Source: Branchinecta lynchi
Lineage: Eukaryota; Arthropoda; Branchiopoda; Anostraca; Branchinectidae
DNA: 64,000 nucleotides
Direction of reading: 5' to 3'
Assembly (NCBI GenBank): GCA_023053575.1
Contig: JAKZAP010000021.1
Span: 1,695,790 to 1,759,789, forward strand
Shown here piece by piece: positions 9,761-20,371 of the stretch (its first letter is position 1; every line of letters starts with the position of its first letter). Below the pieces are notes generated by a model. That model was not told the origin of the DNA. It made no database searches and saw only the letters and a program-made list of their open reading frames with translations. The position numbers were made by a program, and so were the translations under genes.

Positions 9761-10872
9761 TTTTGGGATCCCAAAACGTAAGTGGAGGGATACCTATAAC
9801 ATCGCAAAAGTTGTCCGTCTGTAAGCACGATAACTCTCGGAGGGAATGATATATTTTGATGAAACTTGGTGTGAGGATTCGTTGGGTCATCGGACCAGTC
9901 AAGTTCGTAGATGGGCTTTGTAGCCCTACATTTAGGGGTGGGGGAGGGTTCAAATTAAGGGGCAAACAAAATATTTTGAAACAGGTAATTTGATAGTCGA
10001 TTATGGGGTAAGAGGACATGCTGAACAAGATGATGAAAACCATTTTGTCATCGGACAAATAGTTCGCCCGGAATCTGGCCAAAACCGGAAAGTTTGTTAA
10101 AAGAAAAAGTATTATTTGAAGTTGATTAAATGTTCGATTTAGGGGTAAGAAGACATGCTGAAGACGAATGGTGAAAACCATTTTCTCGACGGACAAATAG
10201 TTCGCCCGGAATCCGGCCCAAACCGGAAAGTTTGTTAAAAATAAAAGTTTTATTTGGAGTTGATTAGATGTTCGATTTAGGGCAAGAAGACATGCTGAAC
10301 ACGTATGTGAAAAAAATTTCTACCTGGACATATAGTTCCCCCCCCCCCCCGAATCCGGCCAAAACCGGAAAATTGTTAGAAGCTTAAGTTTTATTTCTAG
10401 TTGATTAGATAACCGATTTAAGGGTAAGAAGAGATGCTGAATCCGTGTTTGACAATCATATTTTACCCGGAAATATAGTTCGACCGGAATCCGGCTGGAG
10501 TCGGAAAATTTGTTATAAGTTAAATTTTTATTTGAAGTTAATTAGATGTTCATTATTGGGGAAAGAAGATACCCTGAGTTCGTTTTTGAGCTTTCTTTTT
10601 TCGCCGGACAAGTAGTTCTTGAGTTCGGCCGAAACCAGGAAGGTTGCAGAAGTGGCAGGAAGTTATCGCCAAAACAGATATGACTTACAGGGGTAAACAC
10701 ACATGCTGAATCCATATCTGAACTTGGTTTTCTCAGATGACTAGCTATTTGGCCTTAATCTGTTTCTGAATTTTAATTATAAAAATGTTCAAGGAGTCTG
10801 GCTGGATCTGGCTAACACAAGACCCAGTTGTTTGGATCAAAGATATAATTTTTGGGATCCCATCGAAACCTT
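9761..10872 (-). repeat. R2 modular repeat element, copy 1
   Basis: Both ends carry a TTTTGGGATCCC(AAAA) palindrome. Between them are about five degenerate units of roughly 138 bp, each containing ACCGGAAA, TTTGAAGTTGATTA, GTAAGAAGACATGCTGAA and TTCGCCCGGAATCCGGCC. On the coding-neutral strand an end module reads AAGTTTCATC...CAGACGGACAACTTTTGCGATGT. No ORF. Copies on the other strand occur at 32074-33132 and 37535-38630. Confidence 0.85.
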
Positions 10873-11316
10873 TGGTCTTTTTCTTTCCGGCAGATTTTAT
10901 GTGACTTTCCAGCTCCTAGTTACATAGGTTTGGCATAACTAATTCACCTCCAATCGGCACATTTGGTCCTCCTTTACCCCCAAAGACACAAAGGTGCGGA
11001 AAAAGGAGGATATAAAAGAAAACTGGAAGAAAGAGAGAAAAATAAGCGAAAATAAAGATATTGTATATATATTAGTGGAATACCGCGAAGGAAGACGAGC
11101 GTGTTGCGCGAAGCGCAACAAGCGAACAAAATTTGTTTGGAGTCTGGTACAGTTTTTCCCGGAAGTACATTTTTAAACATATGGATAGTACACTTGAAAA
11201 AATCAGTATCGAAACACTGTTTCAAAGACTGTGGGCTTCTTTCTTCAAATAATCTGGTAACACTGCCGATAGGGCAAGTGTACGTCGTCGCCGGGGAGGA
11301 TTTGAATTCGACAAGC
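10873..11316. other. Upstream region of the second THAP-like gene
   Basis: The region contains GCGTGTTGCGCGAAGCGCAAC, a short palindrome, near 11098-11118. An open frame in phase with the THAP exon extends back to 11101. It includes HCFKDCGLLSSNNLVTLP, which weakly resembles the beginning of a THAP module. I could not decide whether this is coding, promoter or 5' UTR. Confidence 0.35.
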
Positions 11317-11693
11317 ATGTATTTCAATAGTTCAATGGCTAAAGATGCGAAGCTCACGAAATGCTCCATTCCAGACTGTAGGACCACTTCTGAAGAAAGT
11401 CCGCTATTGCGTGTGACTAAAAATAGACTTTGTTTATGGAAGGACCTGGTTGACAGAGAATATGGCCCCCACTCCACTAAGTTAATCAGCAAATTTGAAC
11501 TGTCCACAGGCCATTATCTCTGCTGCCTACACTTCAAGACAAATGAAGTTCTAATCCAGAATATAGGAAATGATTTCAAGATGAGCCTTGCAAGGAACTG
11601 TATTCCAAGTTTCTTGTCAAGAGGATGTGTCAATGCTGCAATTATGTCTAAATCATGTGGTCACCTTCTGATGGACTACCATAGCTTATACAG
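11317..11693 (+). CDS. THAP-like zinc-finger exon of a second gene
   Basis: Frame from the ATG at 11317 (a second ATG at 11335 is also possible). The peptide carries a C2CH arrangement: KCSIPDC, a central RLCLWKDLV with the expected Trp, LCCLHF giving the C-x2-H pair, and NCIPSFL in place of the AVPTIF box. This is divergent but keeps all four ligands. The exon ends TAC AG|GTTTGT, phase 2, and joins the exon at 11755 in frame. The frame stays open upstream to 11101, so the true 5' boundary is uncertain. A DNA-binding nuclear role is inferred. A transposase-derived origin is equally possible. Confidence 0.7.
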
Positions 11694-11754
11694 GTTTGTA
11701 CAATATCCTTTGATCGGTTTATTTCAAGCATCCTCAAAATAGATCTGTTTACAG

Positions 11755-11820
11755 AATAGCTCTGGTCACAGAAACAGTTTTTTATGTCCAACGTCAAACC
11801 CACCATAGCCTACTGGAAAG
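11755..11820 (+). CDS. Second exon of the THAP-like gene
   Basis: A 66-base exon follows the acceptor GATCTGTTTACAG and precedes the donor GAAAG|GTAAGAG. Starting in the phase left by the previous exon it encodes IALVTETVFYVQRQTHHSLLE without a stop. The other two frames contain stops. The downstream boundary is again phase 2. No domain is recognised in so short a piece. Confidence 0.6.
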
Positions 11821-11873
11821 GTAAGAGTTTTTTTAAAAGTGACCTCATTTCATTGAATCTTCCTCTCCTCTTC

Positions 11874-11945
11874 CAGAAGAAGACCCTTGGCAAGGAGGCC
11901 GAAATATAGCTGTAATAAAATGTAGCTGACATATCTATTTTGCAC
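11874..11945 (+). repeat. Penelope terminal-repeat remnant in intron
   Basis: CAGAAGA at 11874-11880 (a changed CTGAAGA), a GACCCTTGGCAAGGAGGCC stem and GAAA at 11901-11904 are followed by ATATAGCTGTAATAAAATG and ATATC at 11931-11935. This is one unit of the hammerhead-like terminal repeat also seen near 35.9, 43.2 and 58.3 kb. The TAATAAAATG block here is the uninterrupted form of the site that holds a MITE at 35976. Confidence 0.7.
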
Positions 11946-12582
11946 TTTCAAATATTGCGGCTTTTTGAACGTCCTTCAGAATTATAGAAGGAAAAAAAAT
12001 CTTTCCTGACAGTGCTGTAACGCCCCGCTTACTGGAAAACCGAGTATTCCAGTTACTGATAGCATGGTAGCCGAGATGGGTTTCTGGGGCGTGTATAGTG
12101 TACCAATGGTCCGCCGTAACCCCTTTACGCGGACCAACCAGAGAAAACCTTAGAACGCTCGAGAATGAAACATAAATATATACTTTGAAAAAGGTAAATA
12201 ACACAAGTAAATTAAAGGACTATTCAGAACCAGAAGGGATCTTACAACACAACATAAAGATGTTAGCTTGGTTTGACCAGGCTGACCCTAACCGACTAAT
12301 TTGAACGATACATCTAAAGTCAAGACTTTAACTAACTGACCTGAACCATACCTTATGAAGGACGACATAGCCCGATACCTACACCGTCACTCTGACAGTT
12401 TTTGCAAGATCACAACTGACGGTTTTGCTTGGCCGTGTGTCTTTTATAAGGCTGGTAAAAATAGATTTCTTGGCCAACAGTCTTTCTTCAAGGAGAGTCA
12501 GATTTTCTAGATTGTGCTAACAATCGTTACAGTGCTATCCATTCCGATGTGAACCTTTTAACAAACTATTGTCTTTCTGAAG
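11946..12582. other. Intron of the THAP-like gene
   Basis: No gene or diagnostic repeat is recognised. A frame at about 12510-12640 is open on a second reading but contradicts the exon phase at 12583. Confidence 0.4.
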
Positions 12583-12748
12583 AAAACGGACTGGCATCAG
12601 CTTTCCAACAGCATCTGTGGAGAACAAGTCGTGGGAGCTTGTGACATTTAATCAAGAGGTGTCAGATGTGGGAGAAGTAACTGTTGGTGTTGTTCCTGAA
12701 TCAACAGCTGCCTTGTCAAACTTGTCCCATATGGATTTTCCTTCCAAG
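12583..12748 (+). CDS. Third exon of the THAP-like gene
   Basis: The acceptor TGTCTTTCTGAAG and a strong donor TCCAAG|GTAAGTATA bound a 166-base exon. In the phase set by exon 2 it is fully open: KRTGISFPTASVENKSWELV and so on to LSHMDFPSK, 55 codons ending in phase 0. The fit of three consecutive exons in phase is the main support. No known domain is recognised. The sequence is Ser/Val/Glu-rich and looks like a linker. It can splice in frame to 19941. Confidence 0.6.
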
Positions 12749-13168
12749 GTAAGTATACAGTGGATTTCTAACATCTCTCACTAAACTATGACAGTAGAGA
12801 ACCTATTTCACCATGAATGCCAAAATCCATTTCTGAATTACCTTAAATCACATTGTCCAGCGACAAAGATGCCAATGCTCATGTAGAGTCGCTGGTGGTG
12901 TGATCATTTTTTTTATTGGATTTTGGCATGCATTTGTAACATACTTGGATTACACAGTTATTCTATGACTGCAGAATGGTCTGTGCTTGTTTTCTTGGAT
13001 ATGGACTTCTTGCTTCAACAGCTCAATGCTCCTCCAACTTGTCCAAAGACCTTGCCAAATGTCTCTGAGCCAAGGGACTTTGGATTGATTAGTTGATTTT
13101 ACAGTTTCCTGGCTTCTCATTTTACAGAACCAAGATGGAATTTCTGGTAAAAAAAATGTTTTTTTTTT
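12749..13168. other. Intron sequence with a possible micro-exon
   Basis: A good acceptor (CTTCTCATTTTACAG) at 13127 is followed by 19 bases encoding NQDGIS and then GGTAAAAAA. This could be a micro-exon, or the start of an exon destroyed by the adjacent R1 element. Neither is firm. Confidence 0.3.
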
Positions 13169-15499
13169 ATGGCACTTGCCCTTCGGCAAAGTGCCATATA
13201 GCGACTGTAATTTCTGTCCGTCAGTCGGTCCCGGTTTTGCTAGTTCGGGCAATTCAAGATAAGCTAGGACGATGAAACTTGGCAGGCAAATCAGGGACGG
13301 GACGAGATTGAATTATAAATAGTCGCTTCCCCGATCCGACCATCTGGAGGGGGGGGGGAATGGAGGGAGGGGGAATCCGGAAAAATTTAGGAAAAATTAG
13401 ACATTTTTAGCTTACGAACGGGTGATCGGATGTTCATGAAACTTGATATATGGAAGGACCTCGTGTCTCAGACGTTCCGTTTTAAATCCAGACCGGATCC
13501 GTTGACATTGGAGGAGTTGGAGGGGGAAACCGGAAATGTTGGAAAACGCTTAGAGTGGAGAGATCCGGATGAAACTTGGTGGAATGAACAAGTACAAGCC
13601 ATAGATACGTGACTGACTTAGCCGGAACGGATCCGCTCATTTTGGGGGAGTTGGGGGGGGGGGGGGGGGGGGGAGGGTCCGGATTTCTAGTGATCCAGCA
13701 AGTTCGGTTCTTCCTGATGTGCTAGTACGATGAAAATTGGCAGGCATATCAGGGAACCGACCAGATTAAATAGAAAACAGTTACTTTCCCGATCCGACCA
13801 TTTGGGGGGGGGGGGGGGGGGTGGAGGGAGGGGGAAGTCGGAAAATTGAGGTATTTTTAACTTGCGAACGGGTGATCGGATCTTGATGAAAGTTAATATT
13901 TAGGGTTAGTTTAAATCCGGACTGGATACGATGACACTGGGGAGAGTTGGAGGAGGAAACCGTAAATCTTGAGAAACGCTTAGAGTGGAGTGATCGGGAT
14001 GAAACTTGGTGGGAAGAACAACCACAAGTCCTAGATATGTCATTGGTATAGCCGGACCGGATCCGGACACTGTGGGGGAGTTGGGGGGGGGGGAGGGTGC
14101 GGATTTCTAACGATCCCGCGAGTTCGGCATACTTCGTGATGTGCTAGAACGATGAAACTTGGCAGGTATGTCAGGGATTCGGACAGATTGACTTGAGAAG
14201 AGTCGTTTCCCCGATCCGACCATCGTGTGGGGAGTGGATGGATGGGGAGTCCGGAATCTAGTGGCATGCATAACCTTCGAACGGGTGATCGGATTTGAAT
14301 GAAACTTGTCAGGTGGAAAGAGCTATCGCCTCAGATGTTCTTTTTCAAGTCCGGGTCGGGTCCGATACCTATGGGGGGATGGAGGGAGATTCAAGAAACG
14401 CTTAAAGCAGAGGGATTAGGACGGAACTTAATGGAGAGGACAAGCATTAGGCCTAGATACGAAATTGACGGAGCCACATGGTTTCGGGGCTCTGTGTGGG
14501 GAGTTGGAGAGGGTTTCCTGGAATTCCGGTAGTCGCCAGTCAATTGACTTAAGAACCTAACACAACATAACCCCGGAAACTTCCGTTCCTAGATACGGTC
14601 ATTTTTCATGGAGCGAGGGAAGGGAAATTGACTTCTGCACATGCGTTCGAACTACGTGCGACCACGGTTGGGGGAGTTGGGGGGGGAGGCTTTTGACATA
14701 CACACAAACCAAACGGATAGACCGAATGAGATGCGAGTTCGACAGTGCCGAGTTTATGCGGCCTAGATTGGTTATTTGGCATCCGGGCGGATTCGGCCAA
14801 GGTTGGGGGGGGGGGGGAGGGTACCGGAAATTTGCAGATAGGCCATGCTCCGATTTCAGTAGAACTTGATGGACGCGAAGAGGGGATTAAGAGATACGAC
14901 GTTTATGTTTTCAAGTCCTCTTCGGCCACAGAGGGGGGAGTTGGAGGGAGTTTGCCGGAAACTTTGAGGCTCGCATTGGGGTCAAACGAGTGAATCAGTT
15001 TAAATGAACCTTGGAATGTAGAGAGAGCATATACCCTAGAATCCAGATGACATATTTTAAGATCCGAACCGGATCCGGCAACGGTGGGGGGGGGGGGGGC
15101 TGCCGGAATTTTCCAAAAATGCTCGGATTCGAGTGAAACTTGATATATGGTATAAAAGAAGATGGTTTAGATGATCCGTTTTTTAGTCCGAACCAGATTC
15201 ACCCACGGTAGGAGGAGATGGAGGGAGTACCGGAAATCGTGTAGCAGGTCTAGGGATCAAACGAGTGGATTTATCTCGGGATTTATTGGGCTGAATCTTG
15301 GAAGTTTGAAGAGTCATGCGCATTTGCTAAAGATAATCCGAGATGATGCCGGAACTGCTCAGAATTGAGTGAAACTAAATATCCTGTTTCTATTTCCGAA
15401 CCGCATTTTTGGATGGCGGGTGTATTTTATGACGTTCTCATCTGCTTTCTTGTACCGCCTACTCGTAACAAGTGCCATATGAGCTTGTAGCTCTTGTTT
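13169..15499 (-). repeat. R1 modular repeat element, copy b
   Basis: The hairpin ATGGCACTTGCCCTTCGGC...GTGCCATA at 13169-13199 marks one end. CAAGTGCCATATGAGCTTGTAGCTCTTG at about 15469-15496 (two overlapping palindromic blocks) marks the other. Inside are inverted-orientation modules such as GATGAAACTTGGCAGG, CGAACGGGTGATCGGAT and several long G-runs. It lies inside the proposed intron between 12748 and 19941. No coding capacity. Confidence 0.85.
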
Positions 15500-16043
15500 T
15501 GGAAAAAATCGTTTTCTGTTTGATTGCTACTTTCTTATGAAACAGAGGTAGCCTACAGTCTTGCTACCTTTTCTTTCTCTTACTGTGAACAGTGTTGTCA
15601 CTACTAAAGAGAGTGACCTTTGGACCACAACAGAGAGTAAATAGGGAGTGAATTTTCTTTTCGAAAAAAAAACATGAAATGGTCGATATTGGTCAGAATC
15701 GTCACTGCAAAAATGAAACATCTTAATTTTATTTTGGTCACTTTGATCAGAATCGCCACTGCAAAAAAAACACATCTTGATTTTCTTTCTTCTTCCACCA
15801 TGGACGTTATCTGAAATAGAGTGATTTTTATGTCATACGTAGGACAAGAGGGACAAAAACAAAATAAAGTGAAAATTCACACTGTGTGCGATATGTGGCA
15901 ACCCTGACCGTGAATTAGTTTTCTTTACTCAGTAGCCTATTTGCTAGTATTTATTCCAACTCATAAACAGTTGAAAGCATCACTCACAGTTGGTATGAAA
16001 TAAATATAGGCTGATAGAGAGCACATGGAGTAAGTAGTACCGT
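15500..16043. repeat. Degenerate ~55-bp tandem pair and unrecognised sequence
   Basis: Around 15688-15785 two units share TCAGAATCGYCACTGCAAAAA and ACATCTTRATTTT. Nothing else is recognised here. Confidence 0.5.
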
Positions 16044-17535
16044 ACGGTAAGTAGTTTATTTCTGACCAGACATTTTCAAAAGCGGATTATGTGAAAGAAA
16101 ATGAAGAAATTAAATAAGACACAACAAAAACACAATAAATAATTTTTCATTCTTCAACCAGCAAAGAGTGTAGAATGTTATGCGCTGGCTGGGCCCAGTT
16201 GTCCATGATTTTTTGCAGAGCCGACGAAATTTCCAAAAGTGTGACGCTGGCATCTTTATCTTGGAACTGCTCCGTTCGAATGTGGCTATGACATAACTTT
16301 GGGAAATGAAGCTTACTTAAAATAGCACTATCTCATCTTTTGCAACTCCTTCTTCCGAAGAACACGCGCGACATCAGAGCGAAACAAAATGGAAGGAGCG
16401 CAGAAAGAGCTGCATAAATTTCCTAAAGCTTTCCGATTGTAGTGCTCTCGGTTCGGACGATGCGTCCATAAGCAGTACGGCCCGGATAGATTACATACTT
16501 CTTGGACAATCGAAGAGCAAGTTTTTGAAAGTGTAGATCTGAAGGTAATGCCGAGCCGTCGTAGAGTCAGTTGAGCTGATGATGAATGAACCAAGAGAGA
16601 TTGAAGCATTGGATGTTTTTGAACAGTCTGAAGAAGGGTTAAAATGCATGTACTCGCATTTTGAGGTCTTCAAGGACAATTCTTTAGAAGTTCATTTTGA
16701 CAGCTTACTGATGTTTTTGGTGAGCGTGGATCAGCCACGACTTACTACGAGCAAGTCATCCGCGTAAGCGATGTAGACAAAGGCATGGTCCTTTTAAAAG
16801 TAAGCAGGAAGTAAAGAATCAAGACACGAAGAAGTAGCCTATTTGAACATGTAGGGAGATAAAACACCACCTTGGTGAACATCAGTTCGGACAGGAATAA
16901 TTTTTGATAAGGGACCTTGCCATTTAAACCTTACTGACGAATGACCCTACCAAAATTTTAACAGATTAACAACAGACGGATTCGTGCCTGTGTATTTCGT
17001 AAATTCGTATTCCTCTTCTAGTTTTTAGCTATTTGGATTAAACTTGATTGATTGATTGATTGATTAACACCAGAAGTAATGTGAAAATACGTGATGTTGT
17101 CAAAAACACCAGCTACATCCCTCAGGTTAGCTTTTAAACACCGGAAAGATTTCTTCTGATGGGGAAATTGTGTTTTTAGTGCTAATAAAGTATTCAGTGT
17201 AAATTAAAAATGTTAAGAGTGTGTTAGTGTGTATATGCGCATTTAAGATTGTTCACTTTTTGTTTCGTTTTGTTGCATGATGGCCGGATGGCTTTAATGT
17301 GCAAATCATTCATTCATTCATCTATAGAACATGTGTAAATAGGAGACTTGTCACAGGTAGCCTGTTTCTTCATTTTCGTCAGTATATGATGAGCGTGTGC
17401 ACAACTAGTGGACGAACGGAATCCAAATTGCATTGAGCGAAAACTACATTTTTCAAGTAATTCTGGATGGAGAACATGTTCAAAGATTTTGGTGATTGAA
17501 AAGGAAAATGCGAGGGAAAAATAATAGTAACTCAC
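16044..17535 (-). pseudogene. LINE fragment (family L-A) with nested insertion
   Basis: The - strand starts with ITKIFEHVLHPELLEKCSF and MQFGFRSSTSCAHAHHIL (17314-17535), the fingers region of a LINE reverse transcriptase, where an IDE/SID block follows. Further along, LKTSKCEYMHF (about 16640) is the 'K.e.l.F' palm/thumb region, followed by CAPSILFRSDVARVL near 16370. The 3' end reads toward 16044 and matches the L-A 3' end at 18104 and 49730. A 3' end with GATT repeats, (GATT)4 at 17042-17065, is inserted inside. The ORF is broken in several places. Confidence 0.7.
17220..17325 (+). repeat. LINE-type 3' end with ATTC tail
   Basis: TTTGTTTCGTTTTGTTGCAT...GGATGGCTTTAATG followed by ATTCATTCATTCAT is a non-LTR 3' tail on the + strand. 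It interrupts the L-A copy described above. Confidence 0.5.
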
Positions 17536-18103
17536 TGTCAGCAGGCTTGCAATATATTTTTGTGTTTGAGACTTTTTTTTCGTAACAAAAACGTCACCTT
17601 TTGCTTATAACTCCGGTATAGTCTGTCAGATTTACTTCAAACTTAGGGGGGAAGTAGAGAGGCGAGTATGTATTAACGCTGTTACCTTTTTTCGAACTTT
17701 CTTCTTGCGACTTTATGTGACGTTTTTTACAGAAGTGTCTCAGTTTTATTTTTGTTTTTTCTTAGCTTTTTTAAGCTCTTGAATAATTGAATGCTTTGAA
17801 ACCTCTAGACAGGGATATTTTTGGTTGTTTTGTTAGGATAGTGAACTCCGGTCAAGCTCTTGCTCTCCTGGCTCTCCCTTTTGTTACATTAACGTTTTTC
17901 CGAGACCTTTTCCATTAAAAAACAACACTTTTTTATAACTGTAACATTTTTTCAAACAAAGACGTGTGACATTTGTTAAATAAGCTACTGTGTAAGAAAA
18001 ACTGTTTTTCACAATGTAACTCCTAAATAAACGAGTTTAACAACGGTAGATGGATACAGTGGCCCCCTTCTCCTCTACCCTATGCAAAAATGGTAGTCAC
18101 TAA
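17536..18103. other. No recognised feature
   Basis: AT-rich, T-tract-rich sequence. The phrase AAAACGTCACC recurs near 47130, suggesting an old dispersed repeat, but no boundary is visible. Confidence 0.4.
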
Positions 18104-18650
18104 TAAGTATGTAAGTAATTTATTTGTAACCCGCCATTTCGAAAAAGCGGAGTAAATAAAAGAAAATAAATAAAAGACATAAATACACAGAAAAAGACAC
18201 TAATTTTTAATCTTCAGCCAGGAAGCAGTGGAGAAGGTCGTGCGCTGGTTGTGCTCTGTTGTCAGTGATTTTTTATAGCGACGAAAAAACATCCAAAAGG
18301 GTAATACTTAGCATCTTGAATTTTGAACTTCTCCGTCAATGTATGGTTATGACATAATTTCGACAAGTGGAGCAGGTGCTTTGCATATTTAAAATAACAT
18401 TATCTCATCTTTTTAATCTCCTTCTTTCGCAGAACATGGTGACACCAGGACGAAATAGTATAGAAGGAGTGCAGAATGTGCTGTGCAATTTTTCCAAAGC
18501 TTTATGTTATAGCACCACCCGGTTAAGTGAGATCAAGTTTGTTAGATTCCCTTTTCTGACTGTTCTCTTCTGTAAGCAAGGAACGTCGAGAAAAACAAAA
18601 CTGACATCTGAGAGAGGTGTTCAAAAAGGCATACCCTACTTTAAAAGAGT
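18104..18650 (-). pseudogene. LINE family L-A 3' region, copy b
   Basis: GTAAGTAATTTATTTGTAACCCGCCATTTCG is the reverse complement of the (TTAC)n-tailed L-A 3' end also seen at 57078 and 63804. The next 500 bases parallel 16140-16480, for example GGTCGTGCGCTGGTT and ATGACATAATTTCGACAAG. Coding remains are heavily damaged. Confidence 0.7.
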
Positions 18651-19205
18651 TATCAATCAATACATTTTATTCCGGTAACTAAGACCATAATTTGAGAACG
18701 CACATAACGACACTAATAAAATGAAAAACAAAACAAAACCAAGACCATATTACCCTCTATCAATAGGCTCATATAACTGTTTCCATACTGGAAGTGAAAG
18801 CCGTAGGAGCGAAGTACTCAATTGACAAATAAGGGTATTGTCGCTTGCAAGAAGCCGTTTTCTCAGAGACTCACGACACAGCCAATGCAGCTCATAAAAA
18901 TTCGGGACATTATGATCAGAAAACACTTCACTAGCACTTGTAAAACGTTGGAGTTTATGAAGAAATCGAAAAATATCATTGTACGCAATACGCAGCTCGC
19001 TTATTCCTTTCTTCGTAAAAGAACAAACAAGAGAAAGACCAAAAATACTTGTACAATACGACCGAAAAAGAAACGTCTTAACGTCGGGAGTACAATGGTG
19101 GAAATTCCGCAACAGCATATTTCCACATGTATAAACCGATTTCAACGAATGACGAATGTGGGTATCATCAACAAGATGCTCATTAAACACAAGCCCAAAT
19201 TTTAA
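18651..19205 (-). pseudogene. LINE reverse-transcriptase C-terminus (family L-B)
   Basis: An uninterrupted - strand frame (18750-19190) encodes the end of a LINE protein. Recognisable blocks are SYCTSIFGLSLVCSF, ELRIAYNDIFRFLHKLQRFT, ASEVFSDHNVPNFYELH and a final SLLRLSLPVWK. These match the 'lFrsyC.slYg..lW ... lrvaYN..lR.l...pr..S.s.mf...nv..f..l' pattern of RTE/CR1-like elements. The 3' end carries ATCAATCAATAC, an (ATTG)n tail, at about 18655. The 5' part is missing. An L-A fragment follows at about 19490-19540. Confidence 0.8.
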
Positions 19206-19547
19206 AAGAGTTATACCACTAGCAAGCCACGCTGGTCAACCTCTTGGGAATACTGAATTTTCTTTGACAGTTTTCGGCTACAGGGAAGGAGGTCGGACTG
19301 GTTTCGTGTCAAAAAACCTATAAGAACAAACATTGTATGGACACTGGAAGCTGCGACATTGACGGACTATTCCTTTTTTCATGCCAGGGCAATGACAGGT
19401 AAGTTAAGACAGATGCCTTGCACGCACTGGAAAGAGAACAAGCCGAGTCGAATGGTAAACAAGTTGTCGCCAGGTCCTAGATTCTGGAAAACGGGAAATG
19501 ACACCAGAACGAAATAGTATAGAAGGAGCGAAGAAGAATGTACAATA

Positions 19548-19920
19548 GTTGAGTTTTTGCCGATACCATGATATCTGTTACCACGGTAACTGGATCTGCA
19601 ATTAGTCGTTTTTGCAGTTATAGTGGTATCTGATACACGGTGCTCTGCAAAAATGACTATTGCCGAAATTGCACTTTTCGAAGTCATCCCAAAAGAAAAA
19701 CAGATATCCAGTTACATAACTAAGTGCTAAACTTCTTTCTCACCAATTTGACAAAATTTGATGAAAGTGAGATGACTTTTCAGATACCACGACCAGTTAC
19801 CACGGTCGGACCATAGTATCTGAATATCTGATACCACGATAACTGGCCAGATACCACGATAACTGCAAAAACACCTTTAGGCCGTGGTAACAGATACCAT
19901 GGCATCAGCAAAAACGCAAC
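19548..19920 (+). mobile_element. TA-flanked MITE with ~40-bp TIRs
   Basis: The left end GTTGAGTTTTTGCCGATACC and the reverse complement of the right end (GTTGCGTTTTTGCTGATGCC) pair over about 40 bases, including TATCTGTTACCACGG. TA lies on both sides (19546-19547, 19921-19922), consistent with a Tc1/mariner-type target. The interior contains more GATACCACGATAACTG repeats. No ORF. It ends 20 bases upstream of an exon. Confidence 0.75.
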
Positions 19921-19940
19921 TAATGTTTTTTTTTTGACAG

Positions 19941-20335
19941 ATTGATCGACGGAAGAAGAAAACCAGCACACCGTGGACTGAGCACAGCTATTTCTCCCGC
20001 ACGGCGAGGACGCCGCGAAGGAAAATTCGGTGCCCCTGTTGCCAGCATGTCTTCGCCAGAAAAGGACATAATACAGTCCCGTCAGCCACCGCCTTTGTCC
20101 GCCAACCACGACCGGTCGGAAATGACTGCTTCACATCTTCTTCAGACGAAGAGCCAACTTCCAGGCGGCGAGTATCTACTTCCCCCCTAGCCAGCCTGGT
20201 AGAAGAAATGGAGGAAGAGCCGCAGAAGAGGCTAAGACCATTCCCCCTCTCCTCGTCTGAAGATGACCGCATATCGAAAGCCCAGGACCCAGACGGAATC
20301 CCTGAGTGCCAAGACGGGGACGATAGCAGTGATAG
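19941..20335 (+). CDS. Isolated coding exon, Arg/Ser-rich with CxxC
   Basis: A T-tract acceptor (TTTTTTTTTGACAG) and a donor GATAG|GTAAGCC delimit 395 bases that are GC-richer than their surroundings. They are completely open in one frame (131 codons plus two bases). The peptide begins IDRRKKKTSTPWTEHSYFSR, carries KIRCPCCQHVFARKGHN (a CxxC...H half-finger), then Ser/Glu-rich text with SSSDEEPTSRRR and PLSSSEDDR. It starts in phase 0, so it can follow the exon ending at 12748, and it ends in phase 2. It could be part of the THAP-like gene or a separate gene. No known family is recognised. Confidence 0.6.
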
Positions 20336-20371
20336 GTAAGCCAAGTAGCGTGTACCTGTGGGTCAGATATT

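Noticed and set aside
9761..10872. Regular ~138-bp spacing considered as a CRISPR-like array
   Set aside because: Units are degenerate over their whole length with no unique spacers, and the context is eukaryotic.
16328..19205. One single long LINE on the - strand
   Set aside because: The fingers region at 17.3-17.5 kb lies downstream of a C-terminal region at 18.7-19.2 kb on that strand, and two different 3' tails are present, so at least two elements are involved.
19392..19402. 11-bp micro-exon between CATGCCAG and GTAAGTT
   Set aside because: Splice-like signals are good but so short an exon cannot be supported by phase or coding content.
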